A stretch of 64,000 nucleotides of DNA from Kribbella amoyensis (GTDB taxonomy: Bacteria > Actinomycetota > Actinomycetes > Propionibacteriales > Kribbellaceae). Below the pieces are notes generated by a model. That model was not told the DNA's origin, made no database searches, and saw nothing but the letters and a program-made list of their open reading frames with translations. Made by a program: the position numbers and the translations under genes. The stretch is from the NCBI RefSeq assembly GCF_007828865.1, contig NZ_VIVK01000001.1:6200001-6264000 (forward strand), given 5' to 3'. Positions 44,398 to 52,584 of this stretch are shown piece after piece (position 1 is the stretch's first letter; each line of letters opens with the position of its first letter).

Positions 44398-45352
44398 CTC
44401 CTTCGGCTCGGATGCGGGGATCGAGGACGGTGTAGATCAGGTCCACGACCAGGTTCGTGACCATCAGGATGAGCGCGAAGAACAACGCCGTGCCCATCAG
44501 CAGCGGCATGTCCCGGCTGGCGGCCGCGTTCGCGAAGTACAGGCCGAGCCCGGGGATCCGCAGCAACGCCTCGACGAAGACGGTGCCGGTCATCAGGGCC
44601 GCGAGCAACGGACCGACGACGGTGACCAACGGGATCAGCGAGTTGCGCAGCACGTGCCGCACGATCACGGTCCGCGGTGGACCGCCCTTGGCCAGCGCCG
44701 CCGTGACGTACTCCTCGCGCAGTGTCTCGAGCATGCTGGACCGTACGTACCGGGCCAGCACCGCGGCCGGCCCGAGGCTCAACGCGAGCACCGGCAGGAT
44801 GAGGTTGGACGGTCCGTCCCAGCCGCCCGAAGGGAGCCATTTCAGTGACGCGGAGAACAACAGGATCATGAACGCCGCGGTGAGATAGCTCGGCAACGCG
44901 TGCCCGAGCGTGACCAGGAACATCGTGCCGTGGTCCGTCTTCGAGTTGTGCCGCAGCGCGGTGAACACCCCGATCGGCACCGCTATCAGCAACGCCAGCA
45001 CCACCGCGATCAGGGCGAGCGTCGCCGACACCGGGAACGCCTCGGCGATGATGTCCTGGACGTCCCGGCTCGCGTACTTGTAGGACGGCCCGAAGTCCCA
45101 GACGACCGCGCCCTTCATGAAGATGAAGTACTGCTTCCAGACCGGCACGTCCTCGCCGTACCGGTCCGCGAGCTCGCCCACCATCGACTCGGTCCCGACG
45201 CCGCCGAAGTTGGTGGCGCCGCTGTTCACCCGCTGCAGGTCCGCGAAGTTGCCCGGGGCCAGCTGGAGCAGGGTGAAGGTCAGCACGGAGACCGCGAGCA
45301 TCGACAGGATCAGCCGGACGATCCGCTTGCCGAGGTACACAGTGAGACCCAC
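44375..45352 (-). CDS. ABC importer permease, DppB-like
   Basis: 325 residues with six helices. N-terminal RIVRLILSMLAVSVLTFTLLQLAPGN is the classic DppB first helix; the EAA motif is EYVTAALAKGGPPRTVIVRHVLRNSLIP. GTG 45352 has GAGGAG at good spacing, 2 bases from the binding-protein stop. The periplasmic loop (about 40-90) contains YGEDVPVWKQYFIFMKG. Confidence 0.93.
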   Translation of the reverse strand: MGLTVYLGKRIVRLILSMLAVSVLTFTLLQLAPGNFADLQRVNSGATNFGGVGTESMVGELADRYGEDVPVWKQYFIFMKGAVVWDFGPSYKYASRDVQDIIAEAFPVSATLALIAVVLALLIAVPIGVFTALRHNSKTDHGTMFLVTLGHALPSYLTAAFMILLFSASLKWLPSGGWDGPSNLILPVLALSLGPAAVLARYVRSSMLETLREEYVTAALAKGGPPRTVIVRHVLRNSLIPLVTVVGPLLAALMTGTVFVEALLRIPGLGLYFANAAASRDMPLLMGTALFFALILMVTNLVVDLIYTVLDPRIRAEGGGSHHGH

Positions 45353-45354
45353 GC

Positions 45355-47148
45355 TCAGCTCCTCACGCCCAGCGGCTTGAAGTAGAAGAAGTCCGGGTAC
45401 GCCCGCAGCTGCAGGCCTTCGACCGACGGCTTCACCGCGTGGTACAGGCTCTGCCAGAGCACCGGGACGTAGAGGTACTGCTCCTCCCGGATCTTCGCGG
45501 CCTGCTTGTACAGGTCGATCCGCTTGTCGTCGTCCGGTTCCGCGGCCGCCTTCTTCACCAGCGCGGCCATCTCCTTCGCCGGATCCGAGGAGGAGGTGTC
45601 CAGGATCGCCTGGAGCTGGGCCGACTTCTCCGCCGGTTTGAGGTCCTTGTTCTCCTGGATGCCCTGGTACTGCTGCCACTTGTCGCTCGGCAGGCTCAGC
45701 TCCTGGACGTTCTTCGGCGACCAGAGCGAGCCCACCATCGTCGCCCAGGTCGGCAACCCGGCGAAGGTGCCGTAGTAGTACCCGATGTAGTTGCCCTTCT
45801 GGACCGCCCACCGGCGCTCGACGTACACCCCCGACTCGACGTGGTCGAGGCTCGCCTTGATCCCCAGCTGCTTGGTCCAGACGTCGATGATCGCGTCCGC
45901 GAGCGTGGTGTCCGTGACCCCCAGCAGGATCCGCACCGGCGGCAACCCCTGCCCGCCCGGGTACCCGGCGGCCGCGAGCAGCGCCTTCGCCTCGGCCACG
46001 TTCTCCTTGACGGCGATGCTGTCGTCCCAGCCCGCGGTCCGCTCGGTCACGAGGGAGACACCTGGTTGCTGGCCGGGCTGGATCCCGGCCAGCGTCTCTC
46101 GTCCGAGGGCCAGCGAGAGCGCCTTGCGGACCCGGACGTCCTCGAGCGCCTTGTGTTCACTGCGCAGCTTGGCGAGGTAGAGGATGCTGTAGTTCTCGGT
46201 CTGCTTGAGCTCCTCGGCCAGCTTCGCGTCCTTCTGGAACCGCAGCACGTCCGCGCCGGTGAGCAGGGTGAGGTCGGTCTCGCCGTTCTCGTACGACACC
46301 GTGCCCGTCGCGGCCGCGCTCGGCTCGACCAGGTTCACCTGGATCCGGCTGAGCTTGACCTTGTCGCGGTCCCAGTACTTCTCGTTCGGGACCAGGACCA
46401 GGCGCGAGTTCGCCACCCACTCGGTCACCGTGAACGGGCCGTTGGAGACGAAGTTCGGCGGGTTCTGCCAGTCCTTCGGCTTGCTCTCGACCAGGTTCAT
46501 CGGCAACGGCAGCAGCGCCGGATGGGTCAGGGCGAGCAGGAAGTCGGGATTCGGGTTCGCCAGCGTCAGGACGAGTTCCCGGTCACCGGTGGCCTTGACG
46601 CCGACCTGGGACCAGTCCGTCAGCACGCCGGACAGGAACTCCTCGGCGCCCTTGATCGCGGTCGACGACTGGTAACTGTTGGCACCGAGCGTGGTCCCGC
46701 CGGCCGAGCCCGACGCCGGGGTGAAGAGCCGCTTGTAGGTCCGCTCGAAATCCCCCGCGACGACCGGATCGCCGTTCGACCACTGCGCGTCGTCCCGCAG
46801 GGTGAAGGTGTACGTCAGCTGGTCGTCCGAGAGCTTCCATTCCTTGGCGACGCCCGGGACGACGTCGTCGCCCTTCTCGTTCTGGGTGACCAGACCCTCC
46901 GAGATGCCCCGGCTCAGGATCCACATACCGTTCGTGATGACCTGTGGGTCGAGCACCTCGACCGGCACGAAGTCGATCGTCAGCTGCTGGCCGCCGGCCG
47001 CCTTCTCCTCCTCGCTGCCGAACAACCCGCAGCCGGTCAGCGACCAACTGCCGCCGAGCGCCACAGCGGTGAGACCGGACAGCCGCAGGAAGTCTCGCCG
47101 AGTTCGGCCGACCGGTGGCACCAGCTTCGTGGTCGCGCGCTTCGTCAT
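45355..47148 (-). CDS. Tat-exported lipoprotein, peptide/nickel-type substrate-binding protein (SBP family 5)
   Basis: 597 residues, first gene of the importer operon. The N-terminus carries a twin-arginine motif (RTRRDFLRLSG) followed by a lipobox (LTGC), so it is probably folded in the cytoplasm, exported by Tat and lipidated. SBP_bac_5 features: VLDPQVITNGMWILSRGISEGLV, the TYTFTLRDDAQWSNGDPVVAGDFERTYKR block and NGPFTVTEWVANSRLVLVPNEKYW. These binding proteins carry peptides but also oligosaccharides, opines and amino sugars. The aminotransferase/oxidoreductase context favours a sugar-like or amino-sugar ligand; this is inference. Confidence 0.93.
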   Translation of the reverse strand: MTKRATTKLVPPVGRTRRDFLRLSGLTAVALGGSWSLTGCGLFGSEEEKAAGGQQLTIDFVPVEVLDPQVITNGMWILSRGISEGLVTQNEKGDDVVPGVAKEWKLSDDQLTYTFTLRDDAQWSNGDPVVAGDFERTYKRLFTPASGSAGGTTLGANSYQSSTAIKGAEEFLSGVLTDWSQVGVKATGDRELVLTLANPNPDFLLALTHPALLPLPMNLVESKPKDWQNPPNFVSNGPFTVTEWVANSRLVLVPNEKYWDRDKVKLSRIQVNLVEPSAAATGTVSYENGETDLTLLTGADVLRFQKDAKLAEELKQTENYSILYLAKLRSEHKALEDVRVRKALSLALGRETLAGIQPGQQPGVSLVTERTAGWDDSIAVKENVAEAKALLAAAGYPGGQGLPPVRILLGVTDTTLADAIIDVWTKQLGIKASLDHVESGVYVERRWAVQKGNYIGYYYGTFAGLPTWATMVGSLWSPKNVQELSLPSDKWQQYQGIQENKDLKPAEKSAQLQAILDTSSSDPAKEMAALVKKAAAEPDDDKRIDLYKQAAKIREEQYLYVPVLWQSLYHAVKPSVEGLQLRAYPDFFYFKPLGVRS

Positions 47149-47181
47149 TCGCGGTGCCGCCTTTCTGACGTCCTCAATTCG

Positions 47182-47189
47182 ACTTATGG
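47182..47189 (-). promoter_or_regulatory. CCATAAGT motif upstream of the importer operon
   Basis: Minus strand GGCCATAAGTCG, 34 bases before ATG 47148. It matches CCATAATC before the 35249 gene. CATAAG could be the -10 element of the importer promoter. Confidence 0.4.
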
Positions 47190-47332
47190 CCGTGACCGTA
47201 GGACTCGGGAGGCGTGCTGTCAACGGATTGCGGGCGCCCTGCCGCAACTTCACCGAATCGCTGCGCACCGACGGCGTTCCGGGCAGCTCGAGGTGGCCGA
47301 TGACGGCCGATCCCTTGTGATATCGGTCCTGT

Positions 47333-47340
47333 CCGTAATA
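47333..47340 (+). promoter_or_regulatory. CCGTAATA motif before oxidoreductase 3
   Basis: Lies in ATCGGTCCTGTCCGTAATAC, 13 bases before ATG 47353. If GTAATA acts as the -10 element, transcription would start at or next to the ATG, giving a leaderless mRNA. It is identical to the 8-mer before the DHDPS-like gene. Confidence 0.5.
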
Positions 47341-47352
47341 CAGTCGCACGGC

Positions 47353-48270
47353 ATGCGAATAGGTGTCATCGACCTCGATACCTCCCATCCGGAAGCGTTC
47401 CTGCCGTTGCTCCGGCAGCGCGGCCACGACGTGGTCGCGGTCTACGGCGGCCAGACCGTCGTCGACGACGACTACACCCGCGACTACGCGAAGAAGCACG
47501 ATCTGGCGGTGGTCCCGGATCCCGGCGACCTGCTCGGCGCCGTCGACGCGGTCTTCGTCCACAGCGTGAACTGGGACCACCACCTGGTCCGCGCCCGGCC
47601 GTTCGCCGAGGCCGGAGTCCCGATCCACTTCTGCAAACCCTTCGCCGGACGCGCCAGTGAAATCCGCGAAATGGTCCGCTGGTCCGAGCAGGGCGTACGC
47701 CTGTCCGGTGGCTCGGCGTTGCGATGGTCGTCCGCCGTCGCCGACTGGCAAGCCTCCGGGCGACAAGTACTGACCGCGTTCGCCGCGACGTACGGCCATC
47801 CTCTCGACTACGGCATCCACGCCTACTCGTTGCTGTCCGGCCTGCTCGGACCCGGCGTGGAGGCTGCTCGCGCACTCGATGCCGAGGGCCAGCGGGTGGA
47901 GCTGCGCTGGCACGACGGCCGTACCGCCGTGGTCGCGGTGGCGCCGTCAGGCACCGGTGGGTACGGGTTCTTCGCGAGCCTCGTCTCCACCGACGGCGTC
48001 CATCAGGTCGAGGCCGGCGGCAAGGACCTCTACGACCGCTTCATCGAAGTGACGGCCGGCCATCTGGCCGGGGACTCCGACCAGCCCGTCACCTTCGCCG
48101 AACTCGTCGAACCCGACCTGGCCGTCATCGCCGGCCTCGCGTCGGCTCGCCACGGCGGCGATTGGATCGGGCTCCACGACGACGCCCGCATCGACGAGGT
48201 CGCGTTCGACGGCCAAGCCTTCGCCGCCGGGTACCGCGTCAATCGCCGCAAGGCCCTCGGCCTAGCGTGA
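47353..48270 (+). CDS. Gfo/Idh/MocA-like oxidoreductase 3, divergent active site
   Basis: 305 residues. It begins RIGVIDLDTSHPEAFLPLL, a glycine-poor loop (D-L-D-T-S-H) instead of GxGxxG. The catalytic Lys remains in IHFCKPFAGR (CKP for EKP). The second-domain motif DYGIHAYSLLSGLLG keeps His but has Tyr where the catalytic Asp normally lies. It may therefore be an altered dehydrogenase or a non-oxidative enzyme. It is divergent from the importer operon. No ribosome site is obvious. Its end overlaps the end of rarD by 9 bases. Confidence 0.82.
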   Translation: MRIGVIDLDTSHPEAFLPLLRQRGHDVVAVYGGQTVVDDDYTRDYAKKHDLAVVPDPGDLLGAVDAVFVHSVNWDHHLVRARPFAEAGVPIHFCKPFAGRASEIREMVRWSEQGVRLSGGSALRWSSAVADWQASGRQVLTAFAATYGHPLDYGIHAYSLLSGLLGPGVEAARALDAEGQRVELRWHDGRTAVVAVAPSGTGGYGFFASLVSTDGVHQVEAGGKDLYDRFIEVTAGHLAGDSDQPVTFAELVEPDLAVIAGLASARHGGDWIGLHDDARIDEVAFDGQAFAAGYRVNRRKALGLA

Positions 48271-49200
48271 CGTCACGGGCACCGCGGCCAGGCCTTGTGT
48301 CTGGCGGCGGAGCTTGGCGAGGTGGTGGAGGTTCTCGGCGGTGAAGAGAGCCAGGGCTGTCCAGATCAGGACGAACCCGACCAGCCGGGCGGTCGGCATC
48401 GGCTCGCGGAAGACGAAGACGCCGAGGACGAACTGCACGGTCGGCGTGACGTACTGGAGCAGGCCGAGATACGTCAGCGGGATGCGGGCGATCGCTCCGG
48501 CGAAGAACAGCAGGGGAATCGCCGTGGCGGGGCCGGCCGCGACGAGGAGGAGTGACGTCGACCAGCCGTCGTGGCCGAAGGCGGCGCGACCGGCGAACTC
48601 CAGCCAGACCAGGTAACCGAGGACGAACGGGAGGATGATCGCGGCTTCGACGGCGAGGCTCTCGACCGCCGGAGTCGCGGCCTTCTTCTTCAGCAGGCCG
48701 TAGGTGGCGAAGCTGAGCGCCAGCCCGACGGCGACCCACGGCACGCGGCCGTAGTCGACCGTCAGCCAGCCGACCGCCACCGCGGCCAGGCCGATCGCGA
48801 ACCATTGCGGCCGGCGGAGCCGCTCCTGGAACAGCACGACGCCGATGACGACCGTGATCAGCGGACTGATGAAGTACCCGAGGGACGTCTCGACCACGCG
48901 CGCGTGGTTCACGCCCCAGATGTAGAGGTACCAGTTGAACGCGATCACCGCCGCGGCCGCACCGAGCAGCCGGAACGCGGCGGGCCGCCTCTTCAGCTCG
49001 CGCCACCACCCGGCCCGCGGCCGGACGCAGAGCAGCAACGCGATGAAGCCGAGCGTCCAGACGAACCGGTGGGCGAGCACCTCGACCGCGCCGGCGTGAT
49101 CGAGCAGCCGCCAGTACAGCGGCAGCAGCCCCCAGATGCCATAGGTCGCCGCACCGAAGAGCAGTCCTCGGTTCACGCCGGCGTCGGTCGTCCCGGTCAT
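48262..49200 (-). CDS. rarD: EamA-family transporter RarD
   Basis: 312 residues with ten predicted membrane helices in two EamA repeats. The N-terminal GAATYGIWGLLPLYWRLLDHAGAVEVLAHRFVW and the NWYLYIWGVNHARVVETSLGYFISPL segment are diagnostic of RarD. RarD proteins are drug/metabolite exporters of unproven substrate (chloramphenicol sensitivity has been linked to the family). ATG 49200 overlaps the DHFR-like stop (ATGA), so the two are one operon. Confidence 0.95.
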   Translation of the reverse strand: MTGTTDAGVNRGLLFGAATYGIWGLLPLYWRLLDHAGAVEVLAHRFVWTLGFIALLLCVRPRAGWWRELKRRPAAFRLLGAAAAVIAFNWYLYIWGVNHARVVETSLGYFISPLITVVIGVVLFQERLRRPQWFAIGLAAVAVGWLTVDYGRVPWVAVGLALSFATYGLLKKKAATPAVESLAVEAAIILPFVLGYLVWLEFAGRAAFGHDGWSTSLLLVAAGPATAIPLLFFAGAIARIPLTYLGLLQYVTPTVQFVLGVFVFREPMPTARLVGFVLIWTALALFTAENLHHLAKLRRQTQGLAAVPVTSR

Positions 49201-49838
49201 GTCAGCACGCGGTACTTGAGGTGGGTGACGCCCGGCGCCTCGACGGCCCGGACCTGTTCGAGCCGCACCTTCGTGTCGGCGGAGAAGATGCGGGCACCAT
49301 CGCCCAGCACCAATGGGACGACGTGGAGTTCCAGCTCGTCCAGCAGGCCCGCGGCCAGGTACTGCTCGACGATGCTGCCGCCACCCCACAGCATCACGTC
49401 CATGCCGCCGGCCGCTTTCTTCGCCTGGTCGAGCGCGGACTCGATACCGTCGGTGACGAAGTGGAACGTCGTCCCGCCCGCCATCTCCACGGGCTCACGG
49501 CGGTGGTGGGTCACGACGTACACCGGGTAGTGGTACGGCGGGTTGTCGCCCCACCAGCCCTTCCACTCTCCGTCACCCCAGTCGCCACCCCCGATCGGGC
49601 CGAACATGTTCCGGCCCATCACGGCGGCGCCGATGTTTTCCCGCACCTCCTCGACGATCTGGGCGCTGACGTTCTCCTCGCCACCCTGCTCGCCGTGGGC
49701 CTCGCGCCAGGCGGCCAGCGGGATCACCCAGTCGTGCAGCCGCTCACCGCCCTCGCCGAGCGGGCTCTCCACGCTCTGGTTCGGGCCGGCCACGAAACCG
49801 TCCAGCGAGATCGAGATATGGCACCTGAGCTTGCTCAT
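49197..49838 (-). CDS. Dihydrofolate-reductase-like (RibD C-terminal) protein 2
   Basis: 213 residues, GGAGCAAC before ATG 49838. ISISLDGFVAGPNQS at the N-terminus, AAVMGRNMFGPIGGGDW, VYVVTHHRREP and MLWGGGSIVEQYLAAGLLDELELHVVPLVLGDG are the family motifs. An NADPH-type reductase of unknown substrate. First gene of an operon with rarD, divergent from a LysR regulator that probably controls it. Confidence 0.92.
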   Translation of the reverse strand: MSKLRCHISISLDGFVAGPNQSVESPLGEGGERLHDWVIPLAAWREAHGEQGGEENVSAQIVEEVRENIGAAVMGRNMFGPIGGGDWGDGEWKGWWGDNPPYHYPVYVVTHHRREPVEMAGGTTFHFVTDGIESALDQAKKAAGGMDVMLWGGGSIVEQYLAAGLLDELELHVVPLVLGDGARIFSADTKVRLEQVRAVEAPGVTHLKYRVLT

Positions 49839-49923
49839 CGTTGCTCCTCGGTCGGCGGAGTACTGCGCTGTGGTTCCAGCGTGGCCGACCGCAATAGATG
49901 ACGTCTAATGCCAAATACTCGAC

Positions 49924-49942
49924 CAACTCATTGATAATGTTG
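49924..49942. promoter_or_regulatory. CAAC-N11-GTTG LysR-type box and likely lysR promoter
   Basis: Dyad arms at 49924-49927 and 49939-49942 with the 11-base spacing of LysR boxes, in an AT-rich 108-base gap. GATAAT (49933-49938) is a near-consensus -10; its start point would fall on ATG 49947, suggesting a leaderless lysR mRNA repressed by its own product. Confidence 0.6.
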
Positions 49943-49946
49943 ATCT

Positions 49947-50810
49947 ATGCTCAACCCGGTCCATCTCCAGGTGCTGGCCGCGGTGGCGCGGCACGGGTCC
50001 GTCACCGAGGCGGCCAAGGAGCTGCACTACTCGCAGCCGTCCGTGAGTCACCACCTGGCCCGGTTGGAGGCCGCGACCGGGGTGAAGCTCGTGCAGCGCG
50101 TCGGCCGGGGCATCCGGCTGACCCCGGAAGGACGGCTGCTGGCGAACCGGGCCGCCGAGATCATCGGCCGGATCGAGGCGGCGACCACCGAGCTGGCCGC
50201 CCAGGTCGGACTCCAGGCCGGGCAGGTCCGGCTGGCCGCGAACACGTCCGTGCTCAGCACGATCGTGCCGCGCGCCGCCGTCCGGCTGGCCGCGTCGTAC
50301 CCCGGGCTCGAGCTGATCCTGATCGAGCGGCACCCGGTCGAGGCGTTGCAGATGCTGCGGCACGGCGAGATCGACGTCGCCCTCGTCTTCCGAGCCGCCG
50401 ACGCACCGGCCGAGGAGGAGGGCTTCCGCCTCGTCCACGTCGGCGACGACTCGATCTACCTGATCAGCCAGGACCCCGACGACAAGCTGGTGAACCACCG
50501 CGACTCGCCCTGGATCGGCGGGTGCGAGCGCTGCCAGAAGGAGCTGTTCACCGTCTGCGACGAGGCCGGTTTCACCCCCCGGATCGCCTCGCTCAGCGAT
50601 GACATGGTCGTCGTCCAGGCTCTCGTCGCCGCCGGCGTCGGCGTCACCACGCTGCCCGGCCTGGCGTTGGAGGCGCATCGCCACCCGGAGATCCACGCCA
50701 CCGGGATCTCCGGGTACCACCGCCAGATCCACGCGGCCACCTACGGAGAGCCACCGGATCCGCCCGCCACCGTCGCCTTGATCCAGGCGCTCCAGGACTC
50801 CGCCGGATGA
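49947..50810 (+). CDS. LysR family transcriptional regulator
   Basis: 287 residues. N-terminal winged HTH (LQVLAAVARHGSVTEAAKELHYSQPSVSHHLARLE, residues about 7-41) and a C-terminal type-2 periplasmic-binding-like effector domain (from about 90: GQVRLAANTSVLSTIVP). Normal length. It lies divergent to DHFR-like/rarD, the usual arrangement for a LysR regulator and its target. No ribosome site precedes the ATG. Confidence 0.95.
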   Translation: MLNPVHLQVLAAVARHGSVTEAAKELHYSQPSVSHHLARLEAATGVKLVQRVGRGIRLTPEGRLLANRAAEIIGRIEAATTELAAQVGLQAGQVRLAANTSVLSTIVPRAAVRLAASYPGLELILIERHPVEALQMLRHGEIDVALVFRAADAPAEEEGFRLVHVGDDSIYLISQDPDDKLVNHRDSPWIGGCERCQKELFTVCDEAGFTPRIASLSDDMVVVQALVAAGVGVTTLPGLALEAHRHPEIHATGISGYHRQIHAATYGEPPDPPATVALIQALQDSAG

Positions 50811-50862
50811 ATCACAGCGCCCGGCCGGCTTCGATCGCATGCCGACGGGTACCGAGGTCTGA

Positions 50863-52260
50863 GTGAGCGCATCAGAGCTGTCCGGTGGACTCGTCGCCGG
50901 CCGGTACCGGATCGGCGGCCCGATCGGCCGTGGCGGCATGGGTCAGGTCTACCGGGCGACCGACGAGATCCTCGAGCGGGACCTGGCGATCAAGGTGATC
51001 CTGCCGACGCACCAGGACTCCACCGCCGCCGAGCGATTCCTGCGGGAGGCCCGGGCCGCCGCGCGGATCGTCGATCCGCACGTGGTGGCGACCTTCGACT
51101 TCGGCTCCCACGACGGCGCTTCCTATCTGGCCATGGAGCTCGTCGAGGGACACTCGCTCGCCGAGGAACTGCAGCGGACCGGCGTCCTGGCACCCGCTGT
51201 CGCGCTCGACATCGTCCGGCAGGCGGCCGCGGGACTGGCCGCCGCCCACGCCCAGGACATCGTGCACCGGGACGTCAAACCCGCGAACCTGCTGATCGCG
51301 GCCGACGGCACCGTGAAGGTCGCCGACTTCGGGATCGCCCGGGTCCTCGACGAAGCGACCTCGACGCTGACCGGCGTCGGCCAGCTGGTCGGCACCACGC
51401 ACTACCTCGCCCCGGAGCGCGCCCTGCAACGACCGGCCTACGCGGCCTCGGACGTCTACTCGCTCGGGTGCGTCTTCTACCAGATGGTCACCGGGCAACC
51501 GCCCTTCCGGGGCGAGAGCCCCACCGCGGTCCTCTACCAGCACGTCGAGGAAGTGCCGTCGGCGCCGAGCCACCATCGCGGCGAGCTGACCGCTGAGATC
51601 GACAGCCTGGCGCTCTGGATGCTGGCCAAGGATCCCGCCGATCGGCCCACCGCTGCCCAGGTCGCCGCCGGCGTCACGGCGCCGGGCGGGCCGGAAGCCG
51701 CCGCCGTACGGCGCGAGCATTCGCGAAGGTTCCTGGCCGGAGCCGGTGCCATCGCCGCGCTGGCGGTCTCGGCGACCGTCGGCGTCCTGCTCGGTCTCGG
51801 CGATCTCCGGCCGCCGACCGCCGACCTCGTACCACCCGGCTCGAATCCGAGCCAGGTCCGGACCACCGAGCCGTCTCGGGCGGACCCGTCCAGCCAGGCC
51901 ACGGCCGATTCGTCGTCGACGGCACCCGACATCGCCGTCGATCACCGCACCAGCCCGGTCACCTCACCGGGCGGAGGCGATCCGTCCCAGAGCGCGACGC
52001 CGACGCCCAGTACTCCGCCGGCGTCGACCTCGCCGTCGAAGCAGCCCGACAGCACCTCGACGCCCCCGCCGTCGACGCCTCCGACGACTCCGGCTCCCGA
52101 TCCCAGCTCGACCCGTACTCCCCCACCGAGTTCGCCCGTCGCCCCCAGTACGACGCCGTCGGCCACGTCGTCCGAGGTGCCGAGCACCCCACCCGTCACC
52201 CCGAACCAGACGAGTACCGAGCCCGCGCCGAAGATGGCGTCAGAGGCCCCAGAAGGCTGA
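50863..52260 (+). CDS. Membrane-anchored Ser/Thr protein kinase (Pkn type) with Pro/Ser/Thr-rich outer tail
   Basis: 465 residues. The kinase domain (about 14-270) has GRGGMGQVY, AIKVI (ATP Lys), HRDVKPANLL (catalytic Asp about 137), DFGIA and the APE-like LAPERAL. A membrane helix follows (about 287-311). The outside tail (about 312-465) is low-complexity Pro/Ser/Thr repeats with no PASTA domain, so it may be glycosylated and span the wall. GTG 50863 has GAGG six bases upstream. Targets unknown. Confidence 0.95.
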   Translation: MSASELSGGLVAGRYRIGGPIGRGGMGQVYRATDEILERDLAIKVILPTHQDSTAAERFLREARAAARIVDPHVVATFDFGSHDGASYLAMELVEGHSLAEELQRTGVLAPAVALDIVRQAAAGLAAAHAQDIVHRDVKPANLLIAADGTVKVADFGIARVLDEATSTLTGVGQLVGTTHYLAPERALQRPAYAASDVYSLGCVFYQMVTGQPPFRGESPTAVLYQHVEEVPSAPSHHRGELTAEIDSLALWMLAKDPADRPTAAQVAAGVTAPGGPEAAAVRREHSRRFLAGAGAIAALAVSATVGVLLGLGDLRPPTADLVPPGSNPSQVRTTEPSRADPSSQATADSSSTAPDIAVDHRTSPVTSPGGGDPSQSATPTPSTPPASTSPSKQPDSTSTPPPSTPPTTPAPDPSSTRTPPPSSPVAPSTTPSATSSEVPSTPPVTPNQTSTEPAPKMASEAPEG

Positions 52261-52364
52261 GATCCGACGGGCCGCTCCGTGCGGCAGAGCGGAACCCAGC
52301 CGAGCAGTACGCAGCACGCGCGGGCCGAATCGCACAGTTTCAGCCACGGCCCGCTGTGCCGGCC

Positions 52365-52559
52365 TCAGTCCTCCACGACGATCGCCAACGCCGGGCAGAC
52401 CGCCTCCGCGTGGTGGAGGTCGCGCGCCAGCTCGGCGGGCGGGTTCTCGTCGAGCAGCACGACGACACCGTCCTCGTCCCGCTGGTCGAACACCTCGGCG
52501 GCGGCCAGCACGCACTGACCGGAGGCGACGCACCGGTCCTGGTCGACGATGACCTTCAT
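52365..52559 (-). CDS. P450-type [3Fe-4S] ferredoxin
   Basis: 64 residues. MKVIVDQDRCVASGQCVLAAAEVF and AVCPALAIVV give the C-x5-C ... C-P spacing of single-cluster 3Fe-4S ferredoxins that donate electrons to actinobacterial P450s. It follows the P450 gene by 25 bases, so it is almost certainly its redox partner. Confidence 0.95.
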   Translation of the reverse strand: MKVIVDQDRCVASGQCVLAAAEVFDQRDEDGVVVLLDENPPAELARDLHHAEAVCPALAIVVED

Positions 52560-52584
52560 CTCGCGAACCTCGCTTCCTCGCCGG

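Noticed and set aside
45439..47352. Long upstream extension of the oxidoreductase 3 frame
   Set aside because: Antisense to the SBP gene; the oxidoreductase homology begins exactly at ATG 47353.
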